A DNA stretch of 33,180 bases from an uncultured Anaerolineaceae bacterium. GTDB lineage: Bacteria > Chloroflexota > Anaerolineae > Anaerolineales > Anaerolineaceae. The number at the start of each line of letters is the position of its first letter. Position 1 is the first letter of the stretch. The stretch spans positions 1-33,180 of the forward strand of contig CALIHP010000018.1 in NCBI GenBank assembly GCA_938020565.1, in the 5' to 3' direction. The notes under the pieces were generated by a model that did no database searches, was not told the DNA's origin, and saw nothing but the letters and a program-made list of their open reading frames with translations. The position numbers and the translations under genes were made by a program. Positions 1 to 7,799 of this stretch are shown piece after piece.

Positions 1-402
1 CCCGCCGATAACGCAGTAATTAAAAAAGTATGTCGGCAGATTATCGGACACGAAACGAATCCGTATATAAAAGCAAAGCGTATCTATAATTTTTTAATAT
101 CCGATATAAAGGTACGGGAGAGCCGCGCGGCTGACGCCGGTAGATCTATTATTACCGCTTTGGAAGAAAAAAAATATGCAACTGTTTACGAAAAATTTAT
201 GCTTTTGCTTTATGATACGGTATATTTACTTTTCGGACAGCAATCGAAAAAAGACGATTTCGGGGAATATGCTTTGCGCATAGACCCCGATTTCGGTGTA
301 TTTTGGCAGTTTTTACAAAAAACTTCTTTCTCCGTGCCTAAGTCCGAGAACATAGGCCGGATATATATTTTGCTCGGAATGTGTTTTTTGGCAAATTATT
401 GA
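1..402 (+). CDS. Unrecognised protein, C-terminal part (truncated by window edge)
   Basis: The frame is open from base 1 to the TGA at 400-402, so about 133 residues of a longer protein are visible and its start lies outside the window. A TTG at 160 could be read as a start, but no Shine-Dalgarno precedes it and the frame continues upstream, so I treat this as a 3' end. The stretch around residues 22-36 (NPYIKAKRIYNFLI) faintly resembles the segment before a transglutaminase-like core. This is weak and I assign no function. The rest is aromatic-rich, with no clear membrane span. Codon use is strikingly AT-rich compared with the genes that follow, which suggests recent transfer or a join between unrelated DNA. 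It ends 16 bases from the convergent NADH oxidase gene. Confidence 0.6.
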   Translation, partial: PADNAVIKKVCRQIIGHETNPYIKAKRIYNFLISDIKVRESRAADAGRSIITALEEKKYATVYEKFMLLLYDTVYLLFGQQSKKDDFGEYALRIDPDFGVFWQFLQKTSFSVPKSENIGRIYILLGMCFLANY

Positions 403-418
403 TAAAAATCTGCCCGTT

Positions 419-1762
419 TTACGCATTCGGAGCTTTTAAAGCCGCCATCGTGATATAGTTATACGGCTGATTAAAATGCGGCAGGAAGAAGATATCCATC
501 AGCTTTAATTTATCGATCGTGACGCGTTCTTCGATTGCCAGAGAGAACATGTGAATCCCCATATGCATATCGTATTCGGAGGCCATCTGCGCGCCGATAA
601 TTTCACGGTTATCCTTCCGGTAAACGATCCGCAGCCTGACAACCGGGTTCGCGCTCTGGATGAACGCCGGCTTCTGCGTGTCTTCGAATTCCGTGAATTC
701 GACGGGGATCCCAAGGCGTTCGGCGCGTTCGACGGTCAGTCCGGTAGAGACCATTTTCAGGTCGTAGACGCAGATTCCGTTGGAGCCCTGAACGCCGATA
801 TGTTCGAGCGCAGTTCCGCAGGCGTTATGCGCGGCGATGATGCCGCTGCGGACGGCGTTGGTCGCGAGGGCGATGTACTCGTCGCGTCGCGAGGCGTTAT
901 CGAAAACGGAGGCGCAGTCGCCAATCGCGTAAACGTCGGGGATCGAGGTGCGCTGACGCCGATCGACCGCGTACGCGCCGCTGGCATGATATTTCAGCGC
1001 GGGGTGGCGGAAGGGGGTATTCGGCCGGAACCCGACGCACTGAACGACCATATCCGCGGGAATCGTTCTTTTATCGGTTCGGACGCCGCTGACGTTTCCG
1101 TCTTTTCCTTCGTAGCCGAGGACCTTCTCACCGAGCGCGAGGCGGATCCCATGCGCTTCAAGATTCTGGATCATGCGTTTTCGGAACGGCTCGTCGTAGT
1201 ACTGGACGAGGACCGTCGGCGCGAGATCGACCAGCGCGACGTTCTTCCCGATCCGGCGAAAGGCTTCGGCGAGTTCGACGCCGATATACCCGGCGCCGAC
1301 GACGGCGATCGTTTTGAAGGCGTCGTTATTCCCGAGTTTTTCGATGACCTCTTTGGCGTTCTGATAAAGCTTGACGTATTGGATATTTTTGAGGTCCGCG
1401 CCGGGGATCGGAAGCTCGATCGGTCTGGAGCCGGTCGCGAGGATGAGCTTATCGTACGTGTCCTGACGTTCGTTCGCGCCGGATCGGACGGTAATCGTTT
1501 TCCTGTCGAAATCGACGGCGGTCACCTCGGTCTCCATCCAGACTTTCGCGCCTTTGGCTTCGAAATCTTCTTTGCGGCTGTAAAAAAGGCCGTCGCCGCT
1601 GGGGATCTGCTTCCCGATCCAAAGCGCCATGCCGCAGCCTAAAAAGCTGATGTTGTCGTTGCGGTCATAGACGACGACTTCGTTTCCGGGATATTGATCG
1701 AGAATGGTGTTGATCGCGGCTGTTCCGGCGTGATTGGCGCCGACGACGATTATTTTGCTCAT
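419..1762 (-). CDS. nox: NADH oxidase (water-forming type), FAD-dependent pyridine nucleotide-disulfide reductase family
   Basis: Cytoplasmic flavoprotein expected to reduce O2 with NADH, probably to water, for O2 detoxification and NAD+ regeneration. In the 447 residues, an N-terminal FAD fold (GANHAGTAA, residues 8-16, with the His-11 typical of Nox/Npx) is followed by SFLGCGMALW with the single redox Cys-43. The NAD-binding glycine motif GAGYIGVELAEAF lies near residue 156, the second FAD motif VYAIGDCASV near 280, and then the C-terminal dimerisation domain. Length matches the family. SFLxCGxALW is characteristic of water-forming NADH oxidases; CoA-disulfide reductase is the main alternative because the folds are shared. 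The ATG at 1762 is preceded by a GGAGG Shine-Dalgarno. The gene lies 141 bases downstream of the amylase on the same strand, with a possible operator in its leader, so it may be transcribed separately. Confidence 0.88.
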   Translation of the reverse strand: MSKIIVVGANHAGTAAINTILDQYPGNEVVVYDRNDNISFLGCGMALWIGKQIPSGDGLFYSRKEDFEAKGAKVWMETEVTAVDFDRKTITVRSGANERQDTYDKLILATGSRPIELPIPGADLKNIQYVKLYQNAKEVIEKLGNNDAFKTIAVVGAGYIGVELAEAFRRIGKNVALVDLAPTVLVQYYDEPFRKRMIQNLEAHGIRLALGEKVLGYEGKDGNVSGVRTDKRTIPADMVVQCVGFRPNTPFRHPALKYHASGAYAVDRRQRTSIPDVYAIGDCASVFDNASRRDEYIALATNAVRSGIIAAHNACGTALEHIGVQGSNGICVYDLKMVSTGLTVERAERLGIPVEFTEFEDTQKPAFIQSANPVVRLRIVYRKDNREIIGAQMASEYDMHMGIHMFSLAIEERVTIDKLKLMDIFFLPHFNQPYNYITMAALKAPNA

Positions 1763-1785
1763 GCTTGCCTCCCAAAACAGATTAT

Positions 1786-1796
1786 GGAACTGTTCC
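1786..1796. promoter_or_regulatory. Perfect 11-bp palindrome in the nox leader (candidate operator)
   Basis: GGAACTGTTCC is a perfect inverted repeat (five bases each side of a central base) about 24 bases upstream of the nox start, next to an AT-rich stretch at 1795-1835 that could hold the promoter. The regulator is unknown and the palindrome could be chance. Confidence 0.3.
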
Positions 1797-1903
1797 TGAT
1801 TTAAACCTATTCAATTTTATCGTATTGTTGGCGTTTTGTGGGAACGTCCGGAATATTTCGCCGGAGAGACAGCGAAGCCGCCCGCCGGGCTGCCCGCTTT
1901 TTT

Positions 1904-3364
1904 TCAGTTCGCGAAGTCTTGATCTCCCCAGACCGAATAGGAGCGACCCGAAACGGGGAAGTCGGCGGCGCCATTTTCGTCAAGCGTAATTTTATCGCTG
2001 CGGCGGCCGCTGTAGTCGGAGAAGACGCGGCCGGCGTACGTTGGGCCAAACTCGATACGCATGTGCATTTCGTCATTGCCCGTGCAGACGAGGGTCGCCA
2101 GTTTCCCCGGATTTTGATCGTCGCCATGCTGGATCCAGCCGATCAGGTTGGGATGATCGAAACGGTCTTCCTGGTCCCCGGAGAGGAATTGCCGCCGGAT
2201 CCGGAGGAGACGGTCAATTTCGGGTTGAAACCCCGTCCGGTCGGGATCGCCGTTGATCCCCCAGTAGTCGCCGGCGAAAACGCAGGGGTACCCGTCCTTC
2301 CGAAGCAGGATCAGCGCATAAGCGAGCGGCTTGAACCATTCTCCGACCCAGGATTCGAGCGCCTGTCCGGGCTGGCTGTCATGGTTATCGACGAACGTTA
2401 CCGCTAAAGCCGGGTGTTCCCGGACGACGGTATTATCAAAAACAGTGCGCAGGTCATATTCCGCGCCGCGCCAGGCGGCTTCGGCGAAATGGAAATGGAG
2501 CTTGACGTCGAAGATATCCATGTCGTAGTTCGTTTCGTAGAGGTAGCGGTTGGTTTCCGAGCTGTCGGGTTTCCAGTACTCGCCGACAAAGTAAAACTGG
2601 TTCCCCTGCTGTTGCTGAACGTGTTCGACGAAATCGCGCATGAAGTCGGCGCTGATATGCTTAACCGCGTCCATCCGGAAGCCGTCAACGCCGGTTTCCG
2701 CGATAAACCAGTCGCTCCAGCGTTTCAGCTCATCGCGGACGTCCGGATGATCCGTGTTGACGTCCGCGAACATCAGGTAATCGAAATTCCCGAGCTCGCT
2801 GGATACGTCCCGTGACCAATCTTTGTTGTCGCCAAGGATTTTGAAGATACCGCCGCGATTGGAGATTCGGTCGTAGTCGACGCCGCTGAAATGATTGAAG
2901 TTCCATTTAAACGTGGAGTAGCGGTCGCCGCGGCCGGGGAATTCAAAGCGCGTCCAGCCTTCGATATCGAACGGGTCGGAAATAACTTCGGTTCGGTTGT
3001 CGCGATTGACCTCAACGACGCGGAAAAGTTCGACGCCGTCGGCCCCGGCTTTATGATTCAGTACGACGTCGGCGTAAACTTCGAGCCCATGCCGTTTCAA
3101 TTCGCGGATGCAGCCGAGGTACTGCGCCTTGGTCCCGTATTTTGTCCGCGTTTCTTCCTTCTGGTTGAACTCGCCGAGGTCGTAAAGATCGTAGGTTCCG
3201 TATCCGACGTCAAGCGACGAGGTTCCCTTAAACGCGGGCGGGAGCCAAAGCGCGGTGAATCCGGCGCCGGCGAGTTGAGCGGCCTGATTCCGGATTCGGT
3301 CGTAGAACGTGCCGCCGCCTTCGGTATTCCATTCAAAAGCTTGAAGCATGACGCCGTTTTTCAT
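1904..3364 (-). CDS. amyA: Cytoplasmic alpha-amylase (GH13, subfamily 5-like)
   Basis: Endo-acting alpha-1,4-glucan hydrolase. The 486 residues match the size of cytoplasmic bacterial alpha-amylases such as E. coli AmyA, and there is no signal peptide, so it should act on intracellular glycogen or imported maltodextrins. All four GH13 regions are visible: DVVLNH (99-104), GFRMDAVKH with nucleophile Asp-232 (228-236), the acid/base Glu-262 in FVGEYW, and FVDNHD with Asp-329. An N-terminal LQAFEW motif and an NFNHFSGVDYD segment fit subfamily 5. The ATG at 3364 is only 5 bases from the stop of the upstream ABC ATPase gene, with an AAAGGA Shine-Dalgarno inside that gene. It therefore seems to be co-transcribed with the cobalamin operon, an unexpected partner. 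No other function is plausible. Confidence 0.93.
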   Translation of the reverse strand: MKNGVMLQAFEWNTEGGGTFYDRIRNQAAQLAGAGFTALWLPPAFKGTSSLDVGYGTYDLYDLGEFNQKEETRTKYGTKAQYLGCIRELKRHGLEVYADVVLNHKAGADGVELFRVVEVNRDNRTEVISDPFDIEGWTRFEFPGRGDRYSTFKWNFNHFSGVDYDRISNRGGIFKILGDNKDWSRDVSSELGNFDYLMFADVNTDHPDVRDELKRWSDWFIAETGVDGFRMDAVKHISADFMRDFVEHVQQQQGNQFYFVGEYWKPDSSETNRYLYETNYDMDIFDVKLHFHFAEAAWRGAEYDLRTVFDNTVVREHPALAVTFVDNHDSQPGQALESWVGEWFKPLAYALILLRKDGYPCVFAGDYWGINGDPDRTGFQPEIDRLLRIRRQFLSGDQEDRFDHPNLIGWIQHGDDQNPGKLATLVCTGNDEMHMRIEFGPTYAGRVFSDYSGRRSDKITLDENGAADFPVSGRSYSVWGDQDFAN

Positions 3365-3369
3365 CAGGT

Positions 3370-4179
3370 TCAGATCCTTTCTGTTTTTTTCGGGACTGTT
3401 GATTCTCCGACGCTTTTTTTCGTCAGGAATTCGAGGTATTTTCCGCCGAACGCGTTTTTCAGCGCGCCGCTTTTGAGAATTCCTTCCCGCGTCTCCGAAA
3501 AAAAAGCGCGGTCATCGTCTAATACCCAGATCACGTCGGCGAACCGCATGACCAATTCCAGGTCGTGGCTGGAAAACAGCACCGCTTTTTTCTCGGAAAC
3601 CGCAATCTCTTTTAATAATAACAGCGTTTCCACCCGATTCGGCCAATCTAAAAACGCCGTCGGCTCGTCGAGAAAGAGAATCGGGGTTTGCTGCGCTAAT
3701 GCGCGGGCGATCAGGATTTTCTGTTTTTCACCGTCGCTGAGATGAAGATAGCGGCGGTCGGCGAGCGGGAGCGCCCCGATTTTTTCCAAAACGCTGTACA
3801 CGATTTCACGATCGGCGTCGGTCAGCCGCCCGATCCAGTCCGTGTACGGGAGACGTCCCAACTCGACGACCTGAGCCGCTTTGAGGTTCCCGACGTGAAC
3901 GCCGCCGGAGAGGACGGAGCTCACGAGTCGCGCGCGTTTTTCGGGCGGGATTCGATAGAGATCTTCGCCGGCGGCGCTGACGGTTCCGGCGATGGGTTCC
4001 TGAAGCCCGGCGAGGGTCCGGATCAGGGTCGATTTTCCGACGCCGTTCCGCCCGATCAGGCAGCTCAGGCGCTCCGGCGAAAGCGTCAGCGTCAGTCCCT
4101 GGAGCAGCGCCCGGCGTTTCCGTCCATGAAAGCCGACGCTGAGGTTCGAAGCGGATAAAATCGCGTCGGGCATGATCAA
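3370..4179 (-). CDS. btuD: ABC transporter ATP-binding protein, cobalamin/iron-complex (FecE/BtuD) family
   Basis: Energises the importer encoded by the next two upstream genes. Visible motifs are Walker A GRNGVGKST (about residues 43-51), the signature LSDGEKQK, Walker B ILFLDEPTAFLD, and the H-loop SSHD. The signature has Asp where LSGGQ is usual, and the Q-loop region (LVSSVLSGG) lacks the usual Gln. From memory, similar variants occur in a siderophore/cobamide ABC subgroup common in Bacteroidetes, so I read them as subfamily traits and not decay. The start codon overlaps the permease stop by 4 bases. Its position at the end of a riboswitch-controlled cobalamin operon argues for corrinoids as substrate; a ferric siderophore or heme is the alternative. 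Confidence 0.85.
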   Translation of the reverse strand: MIMPDAILSASNLSVGFHGRKRRALLQGLTLTLSPERLSCLIGRNGVGKSTLIRTLAGLQEPIAGTVSAAGEDLYRIPPEKRARLVSSVLSGGVHVGNLKAAQVVELGRLPYTDWIGRLTDADREIVYSVLEKIGALPLADRRYLHLSDGEKQKILIARALAQQTPILFLDEPTAFLDWPNRVETLLLLKEIAVSEKKAVLFSSHDLELVMRFADVIWVLDDDRAFFSETREGILKSGALKNAFGGKYLEFLTKKSVGESTVPKKTERI

Positions 4180-5243
4180 AAATCCCGGCTGAGACTGCGT
4201 TTATTCAGGATCACGGCCAGAATAACCGGACCTCCGACGAGCGCGGTGACGCTGTTGATAGGGAGGAGATATGTCCCGCCGAAGCTCTGCGAGATCATGT
4301 CGGCGATCAGCGCGACGCAGCTTCCGGCAAGGATACAGGCCGGCAGCAGAACTTTATGATCCGAGTTGCCGAAAACGCTGCGGCAGAAATGCGGAATGGC
4401 GATACCGATGAAACCGATGATGCCGCAGTGCGCAGTGACGGCGCCGGTCAGGACAGACGCGACCGCGATCGTCAGCCGGCGGGCGCGGCGCGGGTCGATC
4501 CCGACGCTGCGGGCCTGCTGGTCTCCCAGTAAAAAGGCGTTCAGCGGCTTAATCGTCAGCGCTGAAAGCGCCAGCCCGACGAGGACGACGGGCGCGAAGA
4601 TCCTGAGCTGGTTTCCCGTGACGCCCGAAAAGCTTCCGGAGGTCCAGGACAGATACGCCTGGATCGCGTCGGGCGTCGCGTATTGAACGAGGATCCGGAC
4701 GAACGCATTGACGACGGAGCCGACGAAGACCCCGGAGATCAGGAGCGTCGCCGGATGGACGCTGCGCGCGAGGAGGATCACCGGAATAAAGACGAGAAGC
4801 GAACCGATCGCCGCGGCGAGGATCAGTCCGAAGCTCCCGGTCAGGTCGAGTCTGCCGATCGGCTGGAAACCGCCGCCGATTCCCGTCAGGATCACGAGCG
4901 CAGCGCCGAGATTCGCGCCCGACGAGATCCCGAGGATAAACGGGTCCGCGAGCGGGTTATGAAAAAGGGTTTGCATCTGAAGCCCGGCGACGGATAGCGC
5001 CGCGCCGGAGAGCAGCGCGGTTATCGATTTCGGGAACCGGTAATCACGGATGATAACGCTCCAGTTCCGCGGCAGGTTTTCCGCTCCGGTCAGCGCCCGG
5101 AAGACTTCGCGGATCGGGACCTGAACCGAGCCGATCGTCAGGTCCGCCGCCCAGCAGACGAAAAACGCGAGGATCAGCGCGCCCCAGAGCCAGCGCTCCC
5201 GCGCGACCGGACGACGGAAGGGTTTTTCGTTATGGGAGTTCAT
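4176..5243 (-). CDS. btuC: ABC transporter permease, BtuC/FecCD family
   Basis: Integral inner-membrane subunit that would pair with the substrate-binding protein upstream and the ATPase downstream. About 355 residues contain many hydrophobic spans and the family hallmarks GLQMQTLFHNPLADPFILG near the N-terminus, GIDPRRARRL in the cytoplasmic coupling loop, and GIIGFIGIAIPH before the last helices. I chose the ATG at 5243 (MNSHNEK). The frame extends to a TTG at 5270, but neither start has a strong Shine-Dalgarno and the extra nine residues lie inside the upstream gene. Overlap with the upstream gene is 14 bases and with the ATPase gene 4 bases, so translation is probably coupled. Corrinoid substrate is inferred from the operon. 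Confidence 0.87.
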   Translation of the reverse strand: MNSHNEKPFRRPVARERWLWGALILAFFVCWAADLTIGSVQVPIREVFRALTGAENLPRNWSVIIRDYRFPKSITALLSGAALSVAGLQMQTLFHNPLADPFILGISSGANLGAALVILTGIGGGFQPIGRLDLTGSFGLILAAAIGSLLVFIPVILLARSVHPATLLISGVFVGSVVNAFVRILVQYATPDAIQAYLSWTSGSFSGVTGNQLRIFAPVVLVGLALSALTIKPLNAFLLGDQQARSVGIDPRRARRLTIAVASVLTGAVTAHCGIIGFIGIAIPHFCRSVFGNSDHKVLLPACILAGSCVALIADMISQSFGGTYLLPINSVTALVGGPVILAVILNKRSLSRDF

Positions 5244-6390
5244 GCGTGTCCAGGCGCCGGTAGTAGACAATATCGTGATCCGGGAGCGCCTCCGGATGGA
5301 GGATGCGGATGAGGTCGGCGAGGACGATGTCCGGATTGACGATTCCGGTCTCGCTGTAAAGATTTGCGCCGTTATCGGCGACGAGCCGATTGTTATTGTA
5401 AACGCGGTTATCGGCGAACGCCTTGATTCCGGCGTAGCGCGGGTCGGCGTTCAGGATGTCCTCGGCGGAGCGCCAGGAAAGCGACTGATCGAGCCAGAAA
5501 TCGGCCGCCGCGCCTCTTTCGAGCGCCGTTTCAAAGCTGATCGGGAATCGCCCTGACGATTCGTCGTCCGCCCAGAGATAAGCTCCGCCGGCGTCGCGGA
5601 TATAGGCTGCCTGAACGCTGTTCCCGCCGGGCACGTTCCATTTCCCGTTCTGATGGAACCCCATGATGACGCTCGGCTTCGCTTCCAGACTGGCGCTGAT
5701 TTCGGTCAGCGCGAGATAACGGCGTTCAATGCTGTTAAAGATCCGTTCCGCTTCGGCCTCCTGATCGAATAAAAGCGCCATGACTTTAATCCATTCGGCG
5801 CGTCCCAGCGGCGTTTCTTCCATGTAGTCCGAAAAGATCAGCGTCTTCATGCCGAGCGAGAGGAGCTGCTGATAGTCGTCTTTCGTCGATTTCCCCATCG
5901 CGAACGTCGTCACAACGTCGGGATTTACGCTGAGTAATTCTTCAAGATCGACGTCGGGTCCGTTCCCGACGGCGGCGATCGTCCCCGCCGCGATTCCCGA
6001 CTGAACCGTTTCGGAGCTGACGTACTGCGGGTTGGCGATGGCCGTGAGGCGGTCGAGGGTTCCGAGCCGTCCTAAAAAGGCGAGATGCGTCGCCGCCAGC
6101 GAAGCGACCGACGAAACCGGCGTTTCGATCCGCTGCGCTTCGGGGTATCCTTCCGGGTCGGGCGTCCCGCGCTTGACGAAAAGATATTCGAAGGTCCGGT
6201 CCGCCCCGCGCCAGGGACGGGTCACGGTCAGCAGCCGGTAGGTATCGAAATTTTGAATCGTGAACGCGGTCGCGTATCTGACGGTGGGCGCTGTCGGCTG
6301 CGCCGCGGCGTATCTGACAGCGGCGATCAGCAGGAGCGCGGCGATGGTCAGGCTCAGGAGGAAGCTGAAAAAGCGGATTGGACGGTTCAT
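5230..6390 (-). CDS. btuF: ABC transporter substrate-binding protein, BtuF/FepB-like
   Basis: Extracytoplasmic binding protein, 386 residues from the chosen ATG at 6390. This start gives an arginine-containing n-region, a hydrophobic core (FFSFLLSLTIAALLLIAA) and an AAAQ cleavage region, a clear signal peptide. It also overlaps the cbiA stop by the ATGA arrangement seen elsewhere in the operon. A longer frame back to 6594 is only the shadow of cbiA. The body has the FecB/BtuF pattern: VRYATAFTIQNFDTYRLLTV, then SSVASLAATHLAFLGRLGTLDRLTAI, and a C-terminal lobe with FWLDQSLSW. It is longer than E. coli BtuF and resembles the large form, rich in aromatic residues at the N-terminus, that I associate with Bacteroidetes-type cobamide or iron-complex importers. 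Corrinoid binding is inferred from context. Confidence 0.85.
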   Translation of the reverse strand: MNRPIRFFSFLLSLTIAALLLIAAVRYAAAQPTAPTVRYATAFTIQNFDTYRLLTVTRPWRGADRTFEYLFVKRGTPDPEGYPEAQRIETPVSSVASLAATHLAFLGRLGTLDRLTAIANPQYVSSETVQSGIAAGTIAAVGNGPDVDLEELLSVNPDVVTTFAMGKSTKDDYQQLLSLGMKTLIFSDYMEETPLGRAEWIKVMALLFDQEAEAERIFNSIERRYLALTEISASLEAKPSVIMGFHQNGKWNVPGGNSVQAAYIRDAGGAYLWADDESSGRFPISFETALERGAAADFWLDQSLSWRSAEDILNADPRYAGIKAFADNRVYNNNRLVADNGANLYSETGIVNPDIVLADLIRILHPEALPDHDIVYYRRLDTHELP

Positions 6391-7799
6391 GCAGCGACGG
6401 AAGCTCTCCTTTGGGCACATTTCAGAATAAAGGTTTCGGCTAACGACGGGTCCTGCTGAAAATGCAAATGCACGTAGGAGGCGAGGACGTTCGCGCTGCG
6501 CCAGCCTTCGGTGGAGACCGGTCCGTCCGGGTCGCCGACATGACGCTCGTAGGCGGGGGAAACCCCGGCCCGACTTTCGTCCGCGCCGTCCCATTCTGAA
6601 TAATGGAATTCATGGCCGCGCAGGAGTCTTCCCTTTTCGGCGAGAAGCGTATCTCCGAGCGGGCGGACCGAACGGTACCCCATTTTCAATCCTGTTCCCA
6701 TCCGGCAGCGTCCATCGATCGCGCCGACGAAGGGAAAAAAACTTTCTTCGTCTTCGAATCCCTGCGACAGGTAAATCAGGCCGCCGCCCTCCGCGTAAAC
6801 CGGCGTCCCCTCCGCGCAGCGCGCGCGGAGTTCCGTCAGGAGGGCGGTATTCGCGCTGAGCCGGGCGGCGTATCGTTCGGGAAAGCCGCCGCCAAGGAGA
6901 ATTCCATCGGCTCCCTCGGGAAGACGAGCGTCGCAAAGCGGGCTGAATTCGACGAGAGACGCCCCGGCGCGTTCGAGCGCGTCCAGGTTATCGCGATAGT
7001 AGAAACAGAAGGCCGCGTCGCGGGCGACGGCGATCCGGACCGGCGGTTCCCGTCGATTTTGGCCGGTGTCTTTCGCAGGGACGAGCGTGGGCGGCAGGCG
7101 GAAATCCGGCGCCGCGCCGGCGATCGCGAGGATTTTTTCCAGATCGAGATATTCGCGGATCGCGGAGGCCGATTCGGCGACGAACGCGCGCGCCGCGTCC
7201 GGGTCTTCGACGACGGTCCGCAGCCCGAGCTTCCGTTCCGGGAGGCTCAGCGCGTCAAGCCTGGGGACGCAGCCGAGAACCGGGATTTTCGCGTAAGTCT
7301 CGATTGCGCTCCTGAGCCAGGCGGCATGATTCGTCTTCCCGACGCGGTTGCAGATGACCCCTGCGATTCGCAGCCCGGGCTCGAACGTGTCGAGGCCTTT
7401 CAGGATCGCCGCGGCGGTCGACGACAGCTTCGCGCAGTCGAGGATGATCACGACGGGACAATCGAGCAGCCTGGCGATTGACGCCGAGCTCCCGCGCATC
7501 GGGTCGTCGGCGAACCCGTCGAAAAGTCCCATGACGCCTTCGATTATGGAGAGAGACGCAGACGCGGAGGCTGAGGCGAAGATCCGGCGGTTGGCTTCCG
7601 CCGGGAGGATCCAGCTGTCGAGGTTTCGCGACGGCCGGCCGGTCGCTGACGCGTGATACATCGGGTCAATAAAGTCGGGGCCAACCTTGAAACATTGTAC
7701 CGGGAAACGCTCCGAAAAAAGGCCGGCCAGCGCGGACGTGATAACGCTTTTCCCGGAACCGCTTCCCGGCGCGGAGATCAGGATTCGCGGAATTCTCAT
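6387..7799 (-). CDS. cbiA: Cobyrinate a,c-diamide synthase CbiA, with the glutaminase cysteine replaced by glycine
   Basis: Amidates the a and c side chains of (cobalt-)cobyrinate with ATP. The N-terminal synthetase domain has the P-loop SAPGSGSGKS (9-18), CFKVGPDFIDPMYH (36-49) and IIEGVMGLFDG (85-95). The C-terminal class I glutaminase-like domain starts near residue 254. The glutaminase nucleophile normally sits in a YAECGG motif; here the motif reads YAEGGG (335-340), so Gly-338 (codon GGC, 6786-6788) replaces Cys. The His residues of RGHEFHYS (394-401) and SYVHLHF (441-447) remain. The enzyme could therefore use free ammonia, or be inactive for glutamine hydrolysis. A one-base sequencing error (TGC to GGC) cannot be excluded. 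Length 470 is normal. It overlaps cbiET and btuF by 4 bases each. Confidence 0.9.
   Translation of the reverse strand: MRIPRILISAPGSGSGKSVITSALAGLFSERFPVQCFKVGPDFIDPMYHASATGRPSRNLDSWILPAEANRRIFASASASASLSIIEGVMGLFDGFADDPMRGSSASIARLLDCPVVIILDCAKLSSTAAAILKGLDTFEPGLRIAGVICNRVGKTNHAAWLRSAIETYAKIPVLGCVPRLDALSLPERKLGLRTVVEDPDAARAFVAESASAIREYLDLEKILAIAGAAPDFRLPPTLVPAKDTGQNRREPPVRIAVARDAAFCFYYRDNLDALERAGASLVEFSPLCDARLPEGADGILLGGGFPERYAARLSANTALLTELRARCAEGTPVYAEGGGLIYLSQGFEDEESFFPFVGAIDGRCRMGTGLKMGYRSVRPLGDTLLAEKGRLLRGHEFHYSEWDGADESRAGVSPAYERHVGDPDGPVSTEGWRSANVLASYVHLHFQQDPSLAETFILKCAQRRASVAA

Noticed and set aside
551..1642. Long plus-strand open frame (363 codons) opposite the NADH oxidase gene
   Set aside because: It is antisense to a gene with clear family motifs. 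High GC and codon bias leave the opposite frame open. No domain was recognisable.
1838..2407. Plus-strand open frame opposite the amylase
   Set aside because: Amylase motifs are unambiguous on the other strand. Composition of the antisense product looks random.
6391..6594. N-terminal extension of the BtuF-like protein
   Set aside because: These 68 residues are Arg-rich shadow translation of cbiA, and a proper signal peptide begins at the ATG at 6390.
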